The translations under genes and the position numbers were made by a program. Positions 10,279 through 20,115 of a stretch of 29,401 nucleotides of DNA are shown in pieces; position 1 is the first letter of the stretch, and the number at the start of each line of letters is the position of its first letter. The notes under the pieces were generated by a model. That model was not told the origin of the DNA. It saw only the letters and a program-made list of their open reading frames with translations, and did not search any database. This stretch comes from Puniceicoccaceae bacterium. GTDB lineage: Bacteria > Verrucomicrobiota > Verrucomicrobiae > Opitutales > Coraliomargaritaceae. The stretch covers positions 1 to 29,401 of the forward strand of contig CABXXS010000012.1 in assembly GCA_902516225.1 (NCBI GenBank), read 5' to 3'.

Positions 10279-10845
10279 GTGATAAAAGTACTCCAATCCG
10301 CAGGGACAGCTAGCGTACTACTTATTTGCACAGTTGCTAACGCAAAATCCCCGGAGCCTACCTTTCCAACATCGATTGGACTACCATCAACAGAAGATAA
10401 GCTCTATAAAATAGGAGAACATCGCTATATTCACAATATGTTCTTCAAAATCTACGACGTCGCGCTTTACGCCGAAGATGGTGCGCAAAGAAAAGACATT
10501 TTAGATGCCAAAGCCAGCTATCAACTCCAATTTCGGTACCTTAGAGAAGTAGACAAATCAATCATACTCAAATCTTCAGCAAAAATGCTGCGTAAGAACC
10601 TAGGTCCAGAGGAACTCGATAGTATCACGGCGCGACTAAATCGGCTCAATTCAGCCTACCAAACTGTAGGAAAAGGTGATTGTTCATCGCTCACCTATCA
10701 ACCAGGTATAGGCACGACTCTCAATATTAACGATTTACCTATTATTACTATAGAAGGCGAAGACTTCGCTAGGCATTATTTTACTATATGGCTTGGAAAA
10801 CTACCTATTTCTAAAAGTTTAAAGCAAGATCTTATTAAAATTTGA
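10279..10845 (+). CDS. Secreted chalcone-isomerase-like protein
   Basis: Protein of 188 residues starting with GTG. Residues 1-22 form a signal peptide (SVLLICTVANA-K, likely cleavage after ANA), so the product is exported. The rest matches the bacterial chalcone-isomerase-like family: FFKIYDVALYAEDG, the LQFRYLREVDKS segment, a KGDCSSLTYQPGIGT block, and the end IEGEDFARHYFTIWLGKLPIS. Bacterial members have no established flavonoid role, and no true activity should be assumed. It follows the SDR gene by 19 bases. An AAGAG lies about 8-10 bases upstream of the GTG, a weak ribosome-binding site. Confidence 0.85.
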   Translation: MIKVLQSAGTASVLLICTVANAKSPEPTFPTSIGLPSTEDKLYKIGEHRYIHNMFFKIYDVALYAEDGAQRKDILDAKASYQLQFRYLREVDKSIILKSSAKMLRKNLGPEELDSITARLNRLNSAYQTVGKGDCSSLTYQPGIGTTLNINDLPIITIEGEDFARHYFTIWLGKLPISKSLKQDLIKI

Positions 10846-10974
10846 ATTAAAAATACTATTAGTAATATTTTTATTCGTGTATTTTTATTCGCTAATTTTA
10901 TTTCTTTACTATGTTAAAATATCAGGGTTTTTTCTTGCTATCGGGTGGCAATTAACTATATCTTTCCTTAATAT

Positions 10975-12102
10975 ATGGCTACAACAAAAAAGAAAATCGC
11001 TGTCTCTGCCAAGGAACAGGCTAAATCCAACACAAGTATGCCCGGAAAGCCCAAGAACTTCGCCACAGCGCCCATCAATGAGTCTCTTTCGAATAAAGAG
11101 AAAATAGATCTCTACAGAACAATTGTTGGTATCCGACGCTTCGAGGAGCGCTCTCTTCGCGCCTATAATCAAGGTAAGATTGGCGGCTTTCTTCATCTCT
11201 ACATAGGCCAGGAATCAGTTGCTGCTGGAATCGTCTCTTTAATGGAAAAAGATGACCACATTATAACTGCATACCGCGATCACGGCCACGCATTAGCTGT
11301 TGGCATGTCGATGAACGAATGTATGGCGGAAATGTATGGGAAACATACAGGTTGCTCCAAGGGTAAAGGTGGCTCCATGCACTTTTTTGCACCCGATAAA
11401 AACTATTGGGGCGGGCATGGCATAGTGGCGGGGCAAACACCCTTAGGAGCCGGACTTGCTTTTGCACTTAAGTACAAAGGTCTAAAAGGCTGTGCACTGA
11501 CTTTCTTAGGAGACGGCGCTGTTAATCAAGGTTCCTTTATGGAAACTCTTAATCTTGCATCACTATGGGATATTCCCGTGGTCTTTGTCATTGAGAATAA
11601 CGGCTACTCCATGGGCACAAGTCTGAAGCGATCATCAGCTGCTGAGAATCTCGCGCACCGTGCGGAGGGCTTTGATATGGAATGGGAGGTCTGCGATGGC
11701 CACGACGTTTACGAAGTACGTGAGGTTGCTAATCGGGCCATGACTCGTGCTCGAGAAAAACACAAACCGTTTCTTTTAGAAATTCGCACCTATCGCTACA
11801 GGGGCCACTCGGTAGCGGACGCCAACCATGAAAAGTATCGAACTAAGGAAGAAATTGAAGAATACAAGCGTACCAAGGACCCAGTTAATGTAATCAAGAG
11901 ACATCTCATAGACGATGGTACTCTTACCGAAGATGAGGCAAAGCGTATTGATCAAGAAAAGAAGGACGAGGCCGAAGCATCTGCTAAATTTGCTGAGGAT
12001 AGCCCAGTGGCTCCTCGCAGCGAAATCCAGACAGACGTCTACTGGGAAGTTGACAACGACACAGAAGGCAATCTCAAGGGAAGATATTTCTTTAACGACT
12101 AG
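10975..12102 (+). CDS. pdhA: Pyruvate dehydrogenase E1 component, alpha subunit
   Basis: The thiamine-diphosphate-dependent E1 decarboxylates pyruvate and passes the acetyl group to E2 lipoate. The protein has 375 residues. The FLHLYIGQESVAAG start of the fold, YRDHGHALA, the GKGGSMHFF loop and the ThDP motif G179-D180-G181 through N208-N209 (GDGAVNQG...VFVIENN) are all present. TYRYRGHSVADAN matches the phosphorylation-loop region of E1 alpha. About 36 lysine-rich residues precede the conserved part (ATTKKKIAVSAKEQAKSN), as in some other members, where E1 alpha may bind E2. The ATG has no Shine-Dalgarno. It heads the pdhA-pdhB-pdhC operon; no dihydrolipoamide dehydrogenase gene is in the window. 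Confidence 0.95.
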   Translation: MATTKKKIAVSAKEQAKSNTSMPGKPKNFATAPINESLSNKEKIDLYRTIVGIRRFEERSLRAYNQGKIGGFLHLYIGQESVAAGIVSLMEKDDHIITAYRDHGHALAVGMSMNECMAEMYGKHTGCSKGKGGSMHFFAPDKNYWGGHGIVAGQTPLGAGLAFALKYKGLKGCALTFLGDGAVNQGSFMETLNLASLWDIPVVFVIENNGYSMGTSLKRSSAAENLAHRAEGFDMEWEVCDGHDVYEVREVANRAMTRAREKHKPFLLEIRTYRYRGHSVADANHEKYRTKEEIEEYKRTKDPVNVIKRHLIDDGTLTEDEAKRIDQEKKDEAEASAKFAEDSPVAPRSEIQTDVYWEVDNDTEGNLKGRYFFND

Positions 12103-12108
12103 ACCATT

Positions 12109-13086
12109 ATGCCACTAATTACATACCGCGAAGCGATCAAACAGGCTCTAGACGAAGAGATCCTACGTGACGAAAACGTCTGTATCATGGGCGAGGAAGT
12201 CGCAGAATACAACGGAGCATATAAAGTGACGGAAGGTCTATGGGAAAAGCACGGCGACAAAAGGTTGATAGACACACCAATTTCCGAAGCAGCCTTCTCT
12301 GGTCTAGCTATCGGCGCTTCCGCATTAGGTATCCGACCTGTCGTTGAATTGATGTTTATGTCCTTTAGCTATGTAGCGATTGACCAACTTTTTAACAATG
12401 CTTCTTTCTGCCGATATATGTCTGGTGGCTTAATGAACATACCCATAGTAGTTCGCGGGCCCGCAAACGGTGGTACTAATGTCGGCGCTACACACTCACA
12501 TACACCGGAGAATATGGTAGCAAATCATCCGGGCTTGAAAGTAGTCTGCCCTTCAAATGCATATGATGCAAAAGGCTTAATGAAAGCTGCTATTCGCGAT
12601 AATGATCCCGTCTTCGTCATGGAAAATACCCTACTCTATGGAGAGAAATGGGAAGTACCAGAAGAGGATTATATTGTAGAATTAGGAGTTGCTAACATAC
12701 TGAAAGAGGGCAAGGACCTGACTATTGTTTCACATGGCCGTTGTTCTATGATTTCACTAAATGCCGCCAAAACTCTCGAAGAAATCCACGGTGTTAGTGT
12801 CGAAGTCGTCGACCTACGCTCGATTCGCCCACTGGACGAAGAAACTATTTTAAATTCCGTAAAGAAGACGCATCGCGCCTTGCTGGTCGAAGAAAACAAG
12901 CCATACTGCGGTGTCGATGCTCAGATTTCGCACATTATACAACTAAAAGCGTTCGACTACCTTGATGCACCTGTCCACCGTGTCTCCGCCATCGATGCAC
13001 CACAAATTTATGCAAAAGAACTCGAAAACTGGCAGATTCCAAACGAAGAGCGCATCATCGAAATGGCATTAAAAGCTATTATGTAG
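12109..13086 (+). CDS. pdhB: Pyruvate dehydrogenase E1 component, beta subunit
   Basis: Second half of the alpha2beta2 E1 enzyme, 325 residues, the normal length. Visible features are YREAIKQALDEE at the start, MGEEVAEYNGAYKVTEGL, TPISEAAFSGLAIG (with the ThDP-activating glutamate), the FMSFSYVAIDQLFNNA stretch, and the C-terminal transketolase domain with DLRSIRPLDEETI and VEENKPYCGV. The ATG lies six bases after the pdhA stop, so the two are translated from one message, although no Shine-Dalgarno precedes it. Confidence 0.96.
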   Translation: MPLITYREAIKQALDEEILRDENVCIMGEEVAEYNGAYKVTEGLWEKHGDKRLIDTPISEAAFSGLAIGASALGIRPVVELMFMSFSYVAIDQLFNNASFCRYMSGGLMNIPIVVRGPANGGTNVGATHSHTPENMVANHPGLKVVCPSNAYDAKGLMKAAIRDNDPVFVMENTLLYGEKWEVPEEDYIVELGVANILKEGKDLTIVSHGRCSMISLNAAKTLEEIHGVSVEVVDLRSIRPLDEETILNSVKKTHRALLVEENKPYCGVDAQISHIIQLKAFDYLDAPVHRVSAIDAPQIYAKELENWQIPNEERIIEMALKAIM

Positions 13087-13136
13087 AATCTAATATTATT
13101 TTTTATATTTAAAACCTAAACTTAACTACCTAAATC

Positions 13137-14447
13137 ATGGCCACACTTATTGATATGCCCAAACTTAGCGATACCATGACTGTAGGTACACTGGTCAAAT
13201 GGTTAAAGAATGAAGGTGATCCTGTTTCTAACGGCGATATGATAGCGGAGGTAGAGACCGATAAAGCCACGATGGAAGTCGAGTGTTTTGACGATGGTGT
13301 ATTAATTAAGCAATACTGCGAAGTTGGTGATGAGGTTATCGTCGGAGGTCCCATCGCTGCAATAGGCGAGGCAGGAGAAAGTGCGCCCGAAGCGAGCACT
13401 GCCGCGAGCACAACAGTAGAAGAAGCGCCAAAGAAAGAAGTAAAAGATCCCGTCATTAGCGAGAAACTAGTAAGCCCCAGCGAAGTTCCCGCAGAAAAAC
13501 TGGTACCTGAAGTTAGCAAAGATGCCGTCCCAACCGCCGCAAATGCAGGGCGTATTAAGGCCTCTCCACTAGCTAAAAGGATAGCTACAGAAAAAGGTAT
13601 CGATCTTTCTACTATTAAAGGCTCAGGTCCTAATGGGCGTATAGTAAAAGGCGACGTTGAAAGCGCGACACCCAATGCTGTAATCAACGAAGGCACTTCC
13701 GCCTCTACAACCACTGCCACTACCACTACTATCGCCACTCTCGAAGAACTCACTATTCCTGTGTCCAATATGCGAAAAAGTATTGGAAAAGCACTTGTTG
13801 CTTCCAAAACTCAAGCGCCACACTTTTATTTACAAATCGAAGTTAATGGTGCTCCCCTAGCTAGCCTGCGCCAAGAACTCAATGCTAAGTTAGCCCTTCA
13901 ATCCACAGAACAAGGCGGTGCAAAATTCTCAGTTAACGACCTTACACTCAAGGCCGCCGCAGAAGCGGTTCGCCGTGTACCCGCAATCAATCGATCATGG
14001 GAGGGTGAGACTATACAACAACATCCGAACGTACACCTCGCCTTTGGCGTCGCCATAGACGACGGCTTGGTAACTCCAGTTATCCGCGCCGCTGAAAACA
14101 AGGGTTTACGCGAAATTAGCGCAGAAGCAAAGGTGCTGATTAAGAAAGCGCGCACTAAGAAACTCACACCAGATGAAATGACCGGTTCCACACTCACTGT
14201 AACTAATCTCGGAATGTTTGGAATCTCTGATTTTTACGGTATCATTAATCCAAACAACGCAGCGATACTGAGTATCGGCGCTACCATAAAAAAGCCAATA
14301 GTTAACGAAAAGGACGATATTGTAGTAGGCCAAATAATGAAAATTGGGCTTTCCGGCGATCACCGTACGATCGATGGGGCAGTTGGGGCACAGTATCTCC
14401 AAGCGCTGAAGGAAATACTCGAAACTCCTGCTCTGATGCTAGTCTAA
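13137..14447 (+). CDS. pdhC: Pyruvate dehydrogenase E2, dihydrolipoamide acetyltransferase
   Basis: Core of the pyruvate dehydrogenase complex, 436 residues. It has one lipoyl domain (1-78) with the lipoylated Lys43 in VETDKATMEVE, then a flexible Ala/Glu/Pro-rich linker, an E1/E3-binding domain at about 138-176 (KASPLAKRIATEKGID then GSGPNGRIVKGDV), a Thr-rich linker at 187-199, and the catalytic domain from about 205. Catalytic His409 and Asp413 lie in GDHRTIDGAVGAQYL. The end PALMLV is typical. It starts 50 bases after pdhB without a Shine-Dalgarno and is followed by a strong terminator. The missing E3 must be encoded elsewhere. Confidence 0.96.
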   Translation: MATLIDMPKLSDTMTVGTLVKWLKNEGDPVSNGDMIAEVETDKATMEVECFDDGVLIKQYCEVGDEVIVGGPIAAIGEAGESAPEASTAASTTVEEAPKKEVKDPVISEKLVSPSEVPAEKLVPEVSKDAVPTAANAGRIKASPLAKRIATEKGIDLSTIKGSGPNGRIVKGDVESATPNAVINEGTSASTTTATTTTIATLEELTIPVSNMRKSIGKALVASKTQAPHFYLQIEVNGAPLASLRQELNAKLALQSTEQGGAKFSVNDLTLKAAAEAVRRVPAINRSWEGETIQQHPNVHLAFGVAIDDGLVTPVIRAAENKGLREISAEAKVLIKKARTKKLTPDEMTGSTLTVTNLGMFGISDFYGIINPNNAAILSIGATIKKPIVNEKDDIVVGQIMKIGLSGDHRTIDGAVGAQYLQALKEILETPALMLV

Positions 14448-14476
14448 ATAGGATAGCTTAACAATATGTATTCAAT

Positions 14477-14501
14477 GCCCGCTACACACGCGGGCTTTTT
14501 T
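14477..14501 (+). terminator. Rho-independent terminator of the pdh operon
   Basis: Stem GCCCGC (14477-14482) pairs with GCGGGC (14490-14495) around TACACAC, followed at once by six T. It lies 30 bases after the pdhC stop codon. Confidence 0.9.
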
Positions 14502-14614
14502 GTCGCCTCTCTTAGAAATGAGTGCGTTTTTTTATCACTTTTTCACTTATTAATAAGATTCGTATTGTTACTCGCTTTCTAGATCTCCAAGTTTATTTTA
14601 ATGTTACTCGTGAT

Positions 14615-17600
14615 ATGCAACCGATAATTCTTCAAGGCCGTCCCTCTTTTTCTAAGTTCCGCCTCAGCGCGTTGCAAAGTGCAATCAATGCAACCACACC
14701 CGATCTCGATATCTCTTCAATTGATGCGGTCGATGTCTATTTCATCGAGGCCAAAAAACCGCTAAACGGTGCAGCAAAGGAGCGCGCGCTTGCCCTACTT
14801 AATGCGGAGCAAACTACAATTAATAGTGGTGGTTTCTTTGTCACGCCACGAAAGGGCACCATCTCTCCTTGGTCCACAAAAGCCACCGACATTTTCCTAA
14901 ATTGCTCTATTGAAGGTGTATCTCGTGTCGAGCGTGGCATCCACTATCGCATCGTCGATAGCAATGGACTAGAGCTTACTATCGTAAATTTAGGGGCCGC
15001 TCTCTACGCCCTACACGACCGAATGACAGAAGCGGTGTACGCAGATGTAAGTGACTTTTTTACACATTTTCAACCTGCTAGAGTACGTACTGTGCCACTA
15101 ATGGATGAGGGTCCCGAAGCTTTTCATAGAGCCAACATTAAATGGGGCCTTGCCATGAGCCCAGAAGAGATCGACTACCTAGTCAAAGCCTACCAGAAAA
15201 TGCGTCGCGATCCGACCGATGCTGAACTTGTTATGTTCTCACAGGTTAATTCTGAGCACTGCCGCCATAAAATTTTTAACGCCGACTGGATTGTCGACGG
15301 AGAAAAAAGCGAGCTAAGCCTCTTTAACATGATTCGCAATACTCACAATTTGGCACCAGAAGGGACACTAGTAGCGTACTCTGATAACTCAGGCGTATTA
15401 AATGGCTCTCCCGCTGATTGGTTCGAGGTCAATCAACGCGGCGACTTGCGTAATTATAAAAAGACGGAAACTCAGCTCGATATTTTATGCAAAGTGGAAA
15501 CTCATAATCACCCCACCGCTATCTCGCCCTTTCCCGGAGCTGCCACCGGAGTGGGCGGTGAAATACGCGATGAAGGCGCAACGGGAATCGGGGGACGTCC
15601 GAAAGCCGGCCTTTCAGCATTTATGGTCTCCAATCTTGAAGTACCCAGCTATCCACTTCCTTGGGAAAAATCTATTGCTGAGCACCCGGATCGTCTGGCT
15701 AATCCCGTGAATATTATGCTAGAGGGCCCTATTGGCGGTGCTTCCTTTGGAAATGAATTTGGTCGCCCTCAGTTATGCGGAATGTTTCGTACCTTACAGT
15801 TTGAACATAACGGCCGCCACCGTGGCTACCATAAGCCAATTATGGCAGCTGGCGGTATGGGTAACCTCAAACGAGAGCACGTCGCGAAAAAAGATATACC
15901 ACCGGCAGCCTGCATTATACAGCTGGGTGGGCCTGCTATGAAAATTGGACTCGGCGGCGGCGCTGCGTCCTCCATCGCAGCGGGAGCACAATCTGCAGCG
16001 CTCGACTTCGACTCTGTCCAGCGAGGCAATCCAGAAATGGAACGGCGCTGCCAACAAGTAATCGATGGATGTATCGCATTGGGTGCAGATAATCCCATGC
16101 TCTCTATACACGACATAGGAGCGGGGGGCTTATCCAATGGACTACCCGAATTAGTCGAGGCAACTGGTGGGAGGTTTCATCTACGTAAGATTAATAGTGA
16201 AGACAAGTCTATGAGCCCGATGGAAATCTGGTGTAATGAGTCACAGGAACGTTACGTTATGGGCGTCTTACCTGAGCGTGTGGAAGAGTTCCGATCTATT
16301 TGCGAACGCGAGCGCTGCCCTATGAGCATTGTGGGTGAAGCAACCGGCGACGGACGACTGACCTTGGAAGACGCTCACTTCAACGATAAGCCTATCGATA
16401 TGGAAATGAACGTGCTTCTAGGGAAAACTCCAAAGATGCTAAAAGACGTATGCCGATTAATTGAGGAGCACCCCCCTATTGACCTATCAGGGATAAAACT
16501 CTCCGACGCTATTGACCGGGTGCTCCGCTTTCCTGCAGTCTCTAATAAGAATTTCCTCATTACCATCGCAGACAGATCTGTTACCGGTATGGTCACTCGC
16601 GACCAGATGGTAGGCCCCTGGCAGACACCTGTAGCCGATGTCGCCGTAACTTCCTCCTCTATGAGCACCTACTGCGGCGAAGCCATGGCAATCGGCGAAC
16701 GTACACCACTCGCGGTTATCAACGCCCCCGCCTCTGGCCGTATTGCTATTGGCGAATGTTTGACTAATATGGCAGCCGCCCAAGTTTCCAATATAGAGCG
16801 AATCAAACTATCTGCCAATTGGATGGTAGCCGCCGGAGAAGAGGGCGAAGATGCTAATCTTTACGACACAGTAAAATCGGTAGGAATGGAAATTTGCCCT
16901 GCTCTTGGCATTAGCATCCCAGTGGGAAAAGACTCTATGTCCATGCGAACCAGGTGGAAAGATAGCAAAGGTAAAGACCATAAACAAGTCTCTCCTCTTA
17001 GTCTAATGGTAACTGGATTCAGTGGTGTGGGAGACGTTCGTAAGACGGTCACTCCTGACATTAAAGAATCTGAGAGTATACTCTTATTAATTGATCTGGG
17101 TGGGGGGAAAAACCGCATCGGAGCAAGCGTACTAGCTCAAGTCTTCAATCAGGTCGGTAGTGTTACTCCAGACCTCGATAATCCAGAAAAATTCAAAGGC
17201 TTTTTTGCCCTTATTCAGGAATTAATAGCTGATAATCTCCTACTCTCCTACCATGACCGTAGTGACGGTGGTTTGCTAGCTTGTATAACAGAAATGGCAA
17301 TTTCAGGAAGGAGTGGCATACAGCTCGTTCTAGATAAGCTTTACGACTGTAGCCATTGCGAATCCGAAAGCGTAGTAGGTACTAATTCTTACCAATCTGG
17401 AGAATTAGTAAATGTACTGCGCTTGTTATTCGCGGAAGAGTTGGGCGCCGTAATTGAGATCGAGAAAGCTCATCTTGCTGAAGTCACCGCAGCCCTAGCA
17501 AAGCACAATATAAGCGACATCACTCACCTCATCGGGAAACCCACAAAGGAAAAAAGCTTCAGCATAAGCCTTAACAACGAACTCTTATATAGCGAGTCGA

Positions 17601-18562
17601 TCACTACCCTTAACCGCGCTTGGTCCGAACTCAGCTTCCAAATGCAATCAATGCGCGACAACCCTGTCTGCGCAAAAGAAGAATTTGACACACTGCTAGA
17701 TGAATCAAATCTAGGCACGATTATTAAGCCTAGGTTCGATATTAACGAGGTTGAAGGCTTTAAAATTGCAGCAGTAAAGCCTAGGATGGCTATTCTTCGT
17801 GAACAAGGCATTAACGGTCAAAACGAAATGGCCTTTGCCTTTGACCGCGCCGGATTCCAATCCATCGACATCCATATGACCGACCTTCTTGCTGGACGGG
17901 TTGACTTAGCAGAATTTACAGGACTCGTGGCCTGCGGTGGTTTCTCTTACGGCGACGTCCTTGGGGCGGGTTCAGGATGGGCAAAAAGTATTTTATATAA
18001 TCCTAAGCTGGCTGATATGTTCCAAGCATTCTTCGAGCGCTCGGATAGTTTCACTTTAGGCGTCTGTAACGGCTGTCAGATGATCTCCCAGCTCAAAGAT
18101 ATTATTCCTGGCGCTAAACATTGGCCTCAATTTCTTCGTAATAACTCCGAACAATTCGAAGCTCGTTATGCCAATGTCGAAGTTCTAGATTCTCCAAGTC
18201 TTTTTCTAAAGGATATGGAAGGATCAATTCTCCCAATCCCAGTAGCCCACGGGGAGGGGCGTGCTGATTTTACCAATCCCATAGACTACGAGCAATGCAT
18301 AGACCAAGAACTAATTGGTCTTAGATATATAGATAGTAATGGAAAAGCAGCCGAACAATACCCCGCCAACCCAAACGGTTCTCCTGGAGGAGCGACAGGA
18401 TTTACATCGGCAGACGGCCGAGCCACCATTATGATGCCGCATCCAGAACGCTGCTTCCGATCTGTGCAAATGAGCTACCGATCGAAGGATTCATTTAAAG
18501 GTGAAGCTGGGCCATGGTTGAAAATGTTCCAAAATGCACGCTCCTTTGCTGCAAACATTTAA
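14615..18562 (+). CDS. purL: Phosphoribosylformylglycinamidine synthase, single-chain form
   Basis: FGAM synthase makes FGAM from FGAR, glutamine and ATP in purine synthesis. This is the long one-chain type that combines what PurS, PurL and PurQ do elsewhere. I place the start at ATG 14615 (1315 residues). From there the protein begins [17 protein letters not shown], matching the start of E. coli PurL (1295 residues); the in-frame GTG at 14522 would add 31 residues unlike the family. Visible are [64 protein letters not shown] and YHDRSDGG of the synthetase halves. The C-terminal glutaminase has Cys1151 (GVCNGCQM) and His1276/Glu1278 (PHPERCF). It stands alone between the pdh terminator and pntAA. 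Confidence 0.96.
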   Translation: MQPIILQGRPSFSKFRLSALQSAINATTPDLDISSIDAVDVYFIEAKKPLNGAAKERALALLNAEQTTINSGGFFVTPRKGTISPWSTKATDIFLNCSIEGVSRVERGIHYRIVDSNGLELTIVNLGAALYALHDRMTEAVYADVSDFFTHFQPARVRTVPLMDEGPEAFHRANIKWGLAMSPEEIDYLVKAYQKMRRDPTDAELVMFSQVNSEHCRHKIFNADWIVDGEKSELSLFNMIRNTHNLAPEGTLVAYSDNSGVLNGSPADWFEVNQRGDLRNYKKTETQLDILCKVETHNHPTAISPFPGAATGVGGEIRDEGATGIGGRPKAGLSAFMVSNLEVPSYPLPWEKSIAEHPDRLANPVNIMLEGPIGGASFGNEFGRPQLCGMFRTLQFEHNGRHRGYHKPIMAAGGMGNLKREHVAKKDIPPAACIIQLGGPAMKIGLGGGAASSIAAGAQSAALDFDSVQRGNPEMERRCQQVIDGCIALGADNPMLSIHDIGAGGLSNGLPELVEATGGRFHLRKINSEDKSMSPMEIWCNESQERYVMGVLPERVEEFRSICERERCPMSIVGEATGDGRLTLEDAHFNDKPIDMEMNVLLGKTPKMLKDVCRLIEEHPPIDLSGIKLSDAIDRVLRFPAVSNKNFLITIADRSVTGMVTRDQMVGPWQTPVADVAVTSSSMSTYCGEAMAIGERTPLAVINAPASGRIAIGECLTNMAAAQVSNIERIKLSANWMVAAGEEGEDANLYDTVKSVGMEICPALGISIPVGKDSMSMRTRWKDSKGKDHKQVSPLSLMVTGFSGVGDVRKTVTPDIKESESILLLIDLGGGKNRIGASVLAQVFNQVGSVTPDLDNPEKFKGFFALIQELIADNLLLSYHDRSDGGLLACITEMAISGRSGIQLVLDKLYDCSHCESESVVGTNSYQSGELVNVLRLLFAEELGAVIEIEKAHLAEVTAALAKHNISDITHLIGKPTKEKSFSISLNNELLYSESITTLNRAWSELSFQMQSMRDNPVCAKEEFDTLLDESNLGTIIKPRFDINEVEGFKIAAVKPRMAILREQGINGQNEMAFAFDRAGFQSIDIHMTDLLAGRVDLAEFTGLVACGGFSYGDVLGAGSGWAKSILYNPKLADMFQAFFERSDSFTLGVCNGCQMISQLKDIIPGAKHWPQFLRNNSEQFEARYANVEVLDSPSLFLKDMEGSILPIPVAHGEGRADFTNPIDYEQCIDQELIGLRYIDSNGKAAEQYPANPNGSPGGATGFTSADGRATIMMPHPERCFRSVQMSYRSKDSFKGEAGPWLKMFQNARSFAANI

Positions 18563-18644
18563 GGGCTTAAGCTAAAGGTAAAAGCAGTTTGTAATTAACT
18601 AGAAAATAGTTTTCATATCTCTTTCTATTAATCTTAAGCCCCTT
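18561..18644. repeat. Inverted repeat spanning the purL-pntAA gap
   Basis: GGGCTTAAG (18563-18571), just after the purL stop, is the reverse complement of CTTAAGCCC (18633-18641), just before the pntAA ATG. With one bulged C the match extends to AA/TT outside. The arms would pair around 61 bases that include a small GAAAA-TAG-TTTTC hairpin (18602-18614). The core CTTAAG is itself a palindrome, so chance pairing is possible. Confidence 0.35.
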
Positions 18645-18649
18645 AAAAA

Positions 18650-19789
18650 ATGAAAACTCTACACGCAGCAGCGGCGAAAGACCCCCACGAAAACCGCTCA
18701 CCACTTAGCCCAGAATCCATCGGTAAATTGTCCAATATGGGTATAAGTATTACCGCGGACAAAGGCATTGCATTAAAATCTGGTTTCACAGATGAATCTC
18801 TAGTGCAAGCTGGTGCGCAAGTGAGCGAACTAGGCGAAGGTACAGCATTGGCCGACATTATTATACGAATCGCCAAACCAACACAGGAAGATCTAGATGC
18901 CCTAGAGCCTGGAACCTTGCATATAAGCTTTCTAGATCCCTTTAATGAAAAAGATTTAATTCAGAAATTAGCTGATAAAAAAATCAGTGCCATTAGTATG
19001 GAAATGATTCCTCGGTCCACCCTTGCTCAGAAGATGGATGCATTAAGCTCACAGGCGAACCTCGCAGGTTACTTTTCTGTAGTCAAAGCTGCCGAAACAT
19101 TAGGCAAGGTTCTGCCCATGATGATGACTCCCTCGGGAACCATAGCTCCTGCTAAAGTATTTGTCATCGGAGTGGGCGTTGCTGGATTACAGGCTATCGC
19201 CACTGCCAAACGTATGGGTGCCCAAGTTCAAGCTTTTGATACTCGTCCCGAAGTAGAGGAGCAGGTAAAGTCAATCGGAGGAAAATTTCTTAAGATTGAT
19301 CTCGGAGAGACCGGACAGACTGAACAAGGCTATGCCAAGGAACTCACACATGAACAAATTATTAAGCAAAAAGAGGGAATGAAAAAGGCATGTTCCCAAT
19401 CTGATATAGTAATTACAACTGCTAAGCTTTTCGGCCGTCCCGCGCCTACCCTAGTCGATGCGGATATGATAGCGGTGATGAAACGTGGTTCTGTCGTTGT
19501 TGACCTTGCAGTCGAAACCGGAGGTAATGTTGAAGGCTCTATTTTGAATAAAACAGTAGAAAATGAAAATGGAGTAAAAATTATAGGTCTAGCTAATCTA
19601 GAGGGTCAGGTTGCTAAGGACGCTAGCTCCATGCTTGCTGCTAATTTCGCTAATCTTATTGAACACTTTTGGGATAAAGATCAGGGCTTGGTCAAACTTG
19701 ACCCCGAAGACGAAGTCCTCAGAGAATGCCTCATTACTCACGGGGGAACTGTAGTCCACGAAAGATTTAAAGAGAAGACCTCAAAATAG
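18650..19789 (+). CDS. pntAA: NAD(P) transhydrogenase alpha subunit, part 1 (NAD-binding domain I)
   Basis: Peripheral domain I of the proton-translocating transhydrogenase, which reduces NADP+ with NADH using the proton gradient; 379 residues, the usual size for split-alpha systems. HENRSPLSPESIGKL at the start is the alanine-dehydrogenase/PntA signature. The RQD-loop equivalent is PRSTLAQKMDALSSQANLAG, and the NAD-binding glycines lie in GVGVAGLQA (G174, G176, G179) with FDTRPEVEEQVKS following. Late motifs are VVDLAVETGGN and NLEGQVAKDAS. It begins the three-gene pntAA-pntAB-pntB operon. No Shine-Dalgarno (CCCTTAAAAAATG). Confidence 0.95.
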   Translation: MKTLHAAAAKDPHENRSPLSPESIGKLSNMGISITADKGIALKSGFTDESLVQAGAQVSELGEGTALADIIIRIAKPTQEDLDALEPGTLHISFLDPFNEKDLIQKLADKKISAISMEMIPRSTLAQKMDALSSQANLAGYFSVVKAAETLGKVLPMMMTPSGTIAPAKVFVIGVGVAGLQAIATAKRMGAQVQAFDTRPEVEEQVKSIGGKFLKIDLGETGQTEQGYAKELTHEQIIKQKEGMKKACSQSDIVITTAKLFGRPAPTLVDADMIAVMKRGSVVVDLAVETGGNVEGSILNKTVENENGVKIIGLANLEGQVAKDASSMLAANFANLIEHFWDKDQGLVKLDPEDEVLRECLITHGGTVVHERFKEKTSK

Positions 19790-19827
19790 AGCTTCCCTTA
19801 AGCATTAACCCGACTCACCTACAACAA

Positions 19828-20115
19828 ATGGATCCGATTACCCTAATCTTCATATTTACACTAGCCGTCTTTCTCGGCTTCGAATTGATATCTAAAGTTC
19901 CGTCACAATTACACACACCGCTTATGTCGGGGTCCAATGCCATATCAGGGATTACAGTAGTCGGCGCTATTGTCCTTATGCAACAAGGAGATAACTCACT
20001 CGCACCATGGATCGGACTTGCTGCTCTCATTCTTGCTACAGTAAACGTTGTGGGCGGTTATCTCGTAACTGACCGTATGTTAGAGATGTTTAAGAAGAAG
20101 GGAGATTCCAAATGA
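19828..20115 (+). CDS. pntAB: NAD(P) transhydrogenase alpha subunit, part 2 (membrane domain)
   Basis: Small membrane subunit of 95 residues with three hydrophobic segments (about 3-20, 33-52 and 57-78). HTPLMSGSNAISGITVVGA is the conserved core of this family. Together with PntB it forms the proton channel, domain II. The gene follows pntAA after 38 bases and its last four bases overlap the start of pntB (ATGA at 20112-20115), so the two are translationally coupled. A positively charged end (MFKKKGDSK) follows the last helix. Confidence 0.95.
   Translation: MDPITLIFIFTLAVFLGFELISKVPSQLHTPLMSGSNAISGITVVGAIVLMQQGDNSLAPWIGLAALILATVNVVGGYLVTDRMLEMFKKKGDSK
20100..20104 (+). promoter_or_regulatory. 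Shine-Dalgarno site of pntB
   Basis: GGGAG lies seven bases before the pntB ATG, inside the end of pntAB. It is one of only two good ribosome-binding sites in the window and supports coupled translation. Confidence 0.65.

Noticed and set aside
13690..13745. ACC/ACT-rich run in the E2 gene as a simple repeat
   Set aside because: It is irregular and encodes the Thr-rich linker ahead of the catalytic domain; such linkers are normal in E2.
13130..13807. Long open frame of 225 codons antisense to the E2 gene
   Set aside because: It is rich in Ser, Val and Thr without any motif and lies exactly opposite the Ala/Glu/Thr-rich linker of E2, whose codon bias keeps the reverse frame open.
14522..14614. 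N-terminal extension of PurL from GTG 14522
   Set aside because: The extra 31 residues resemble no PurL start, while ATG 14615 gives the family's normal first strand.
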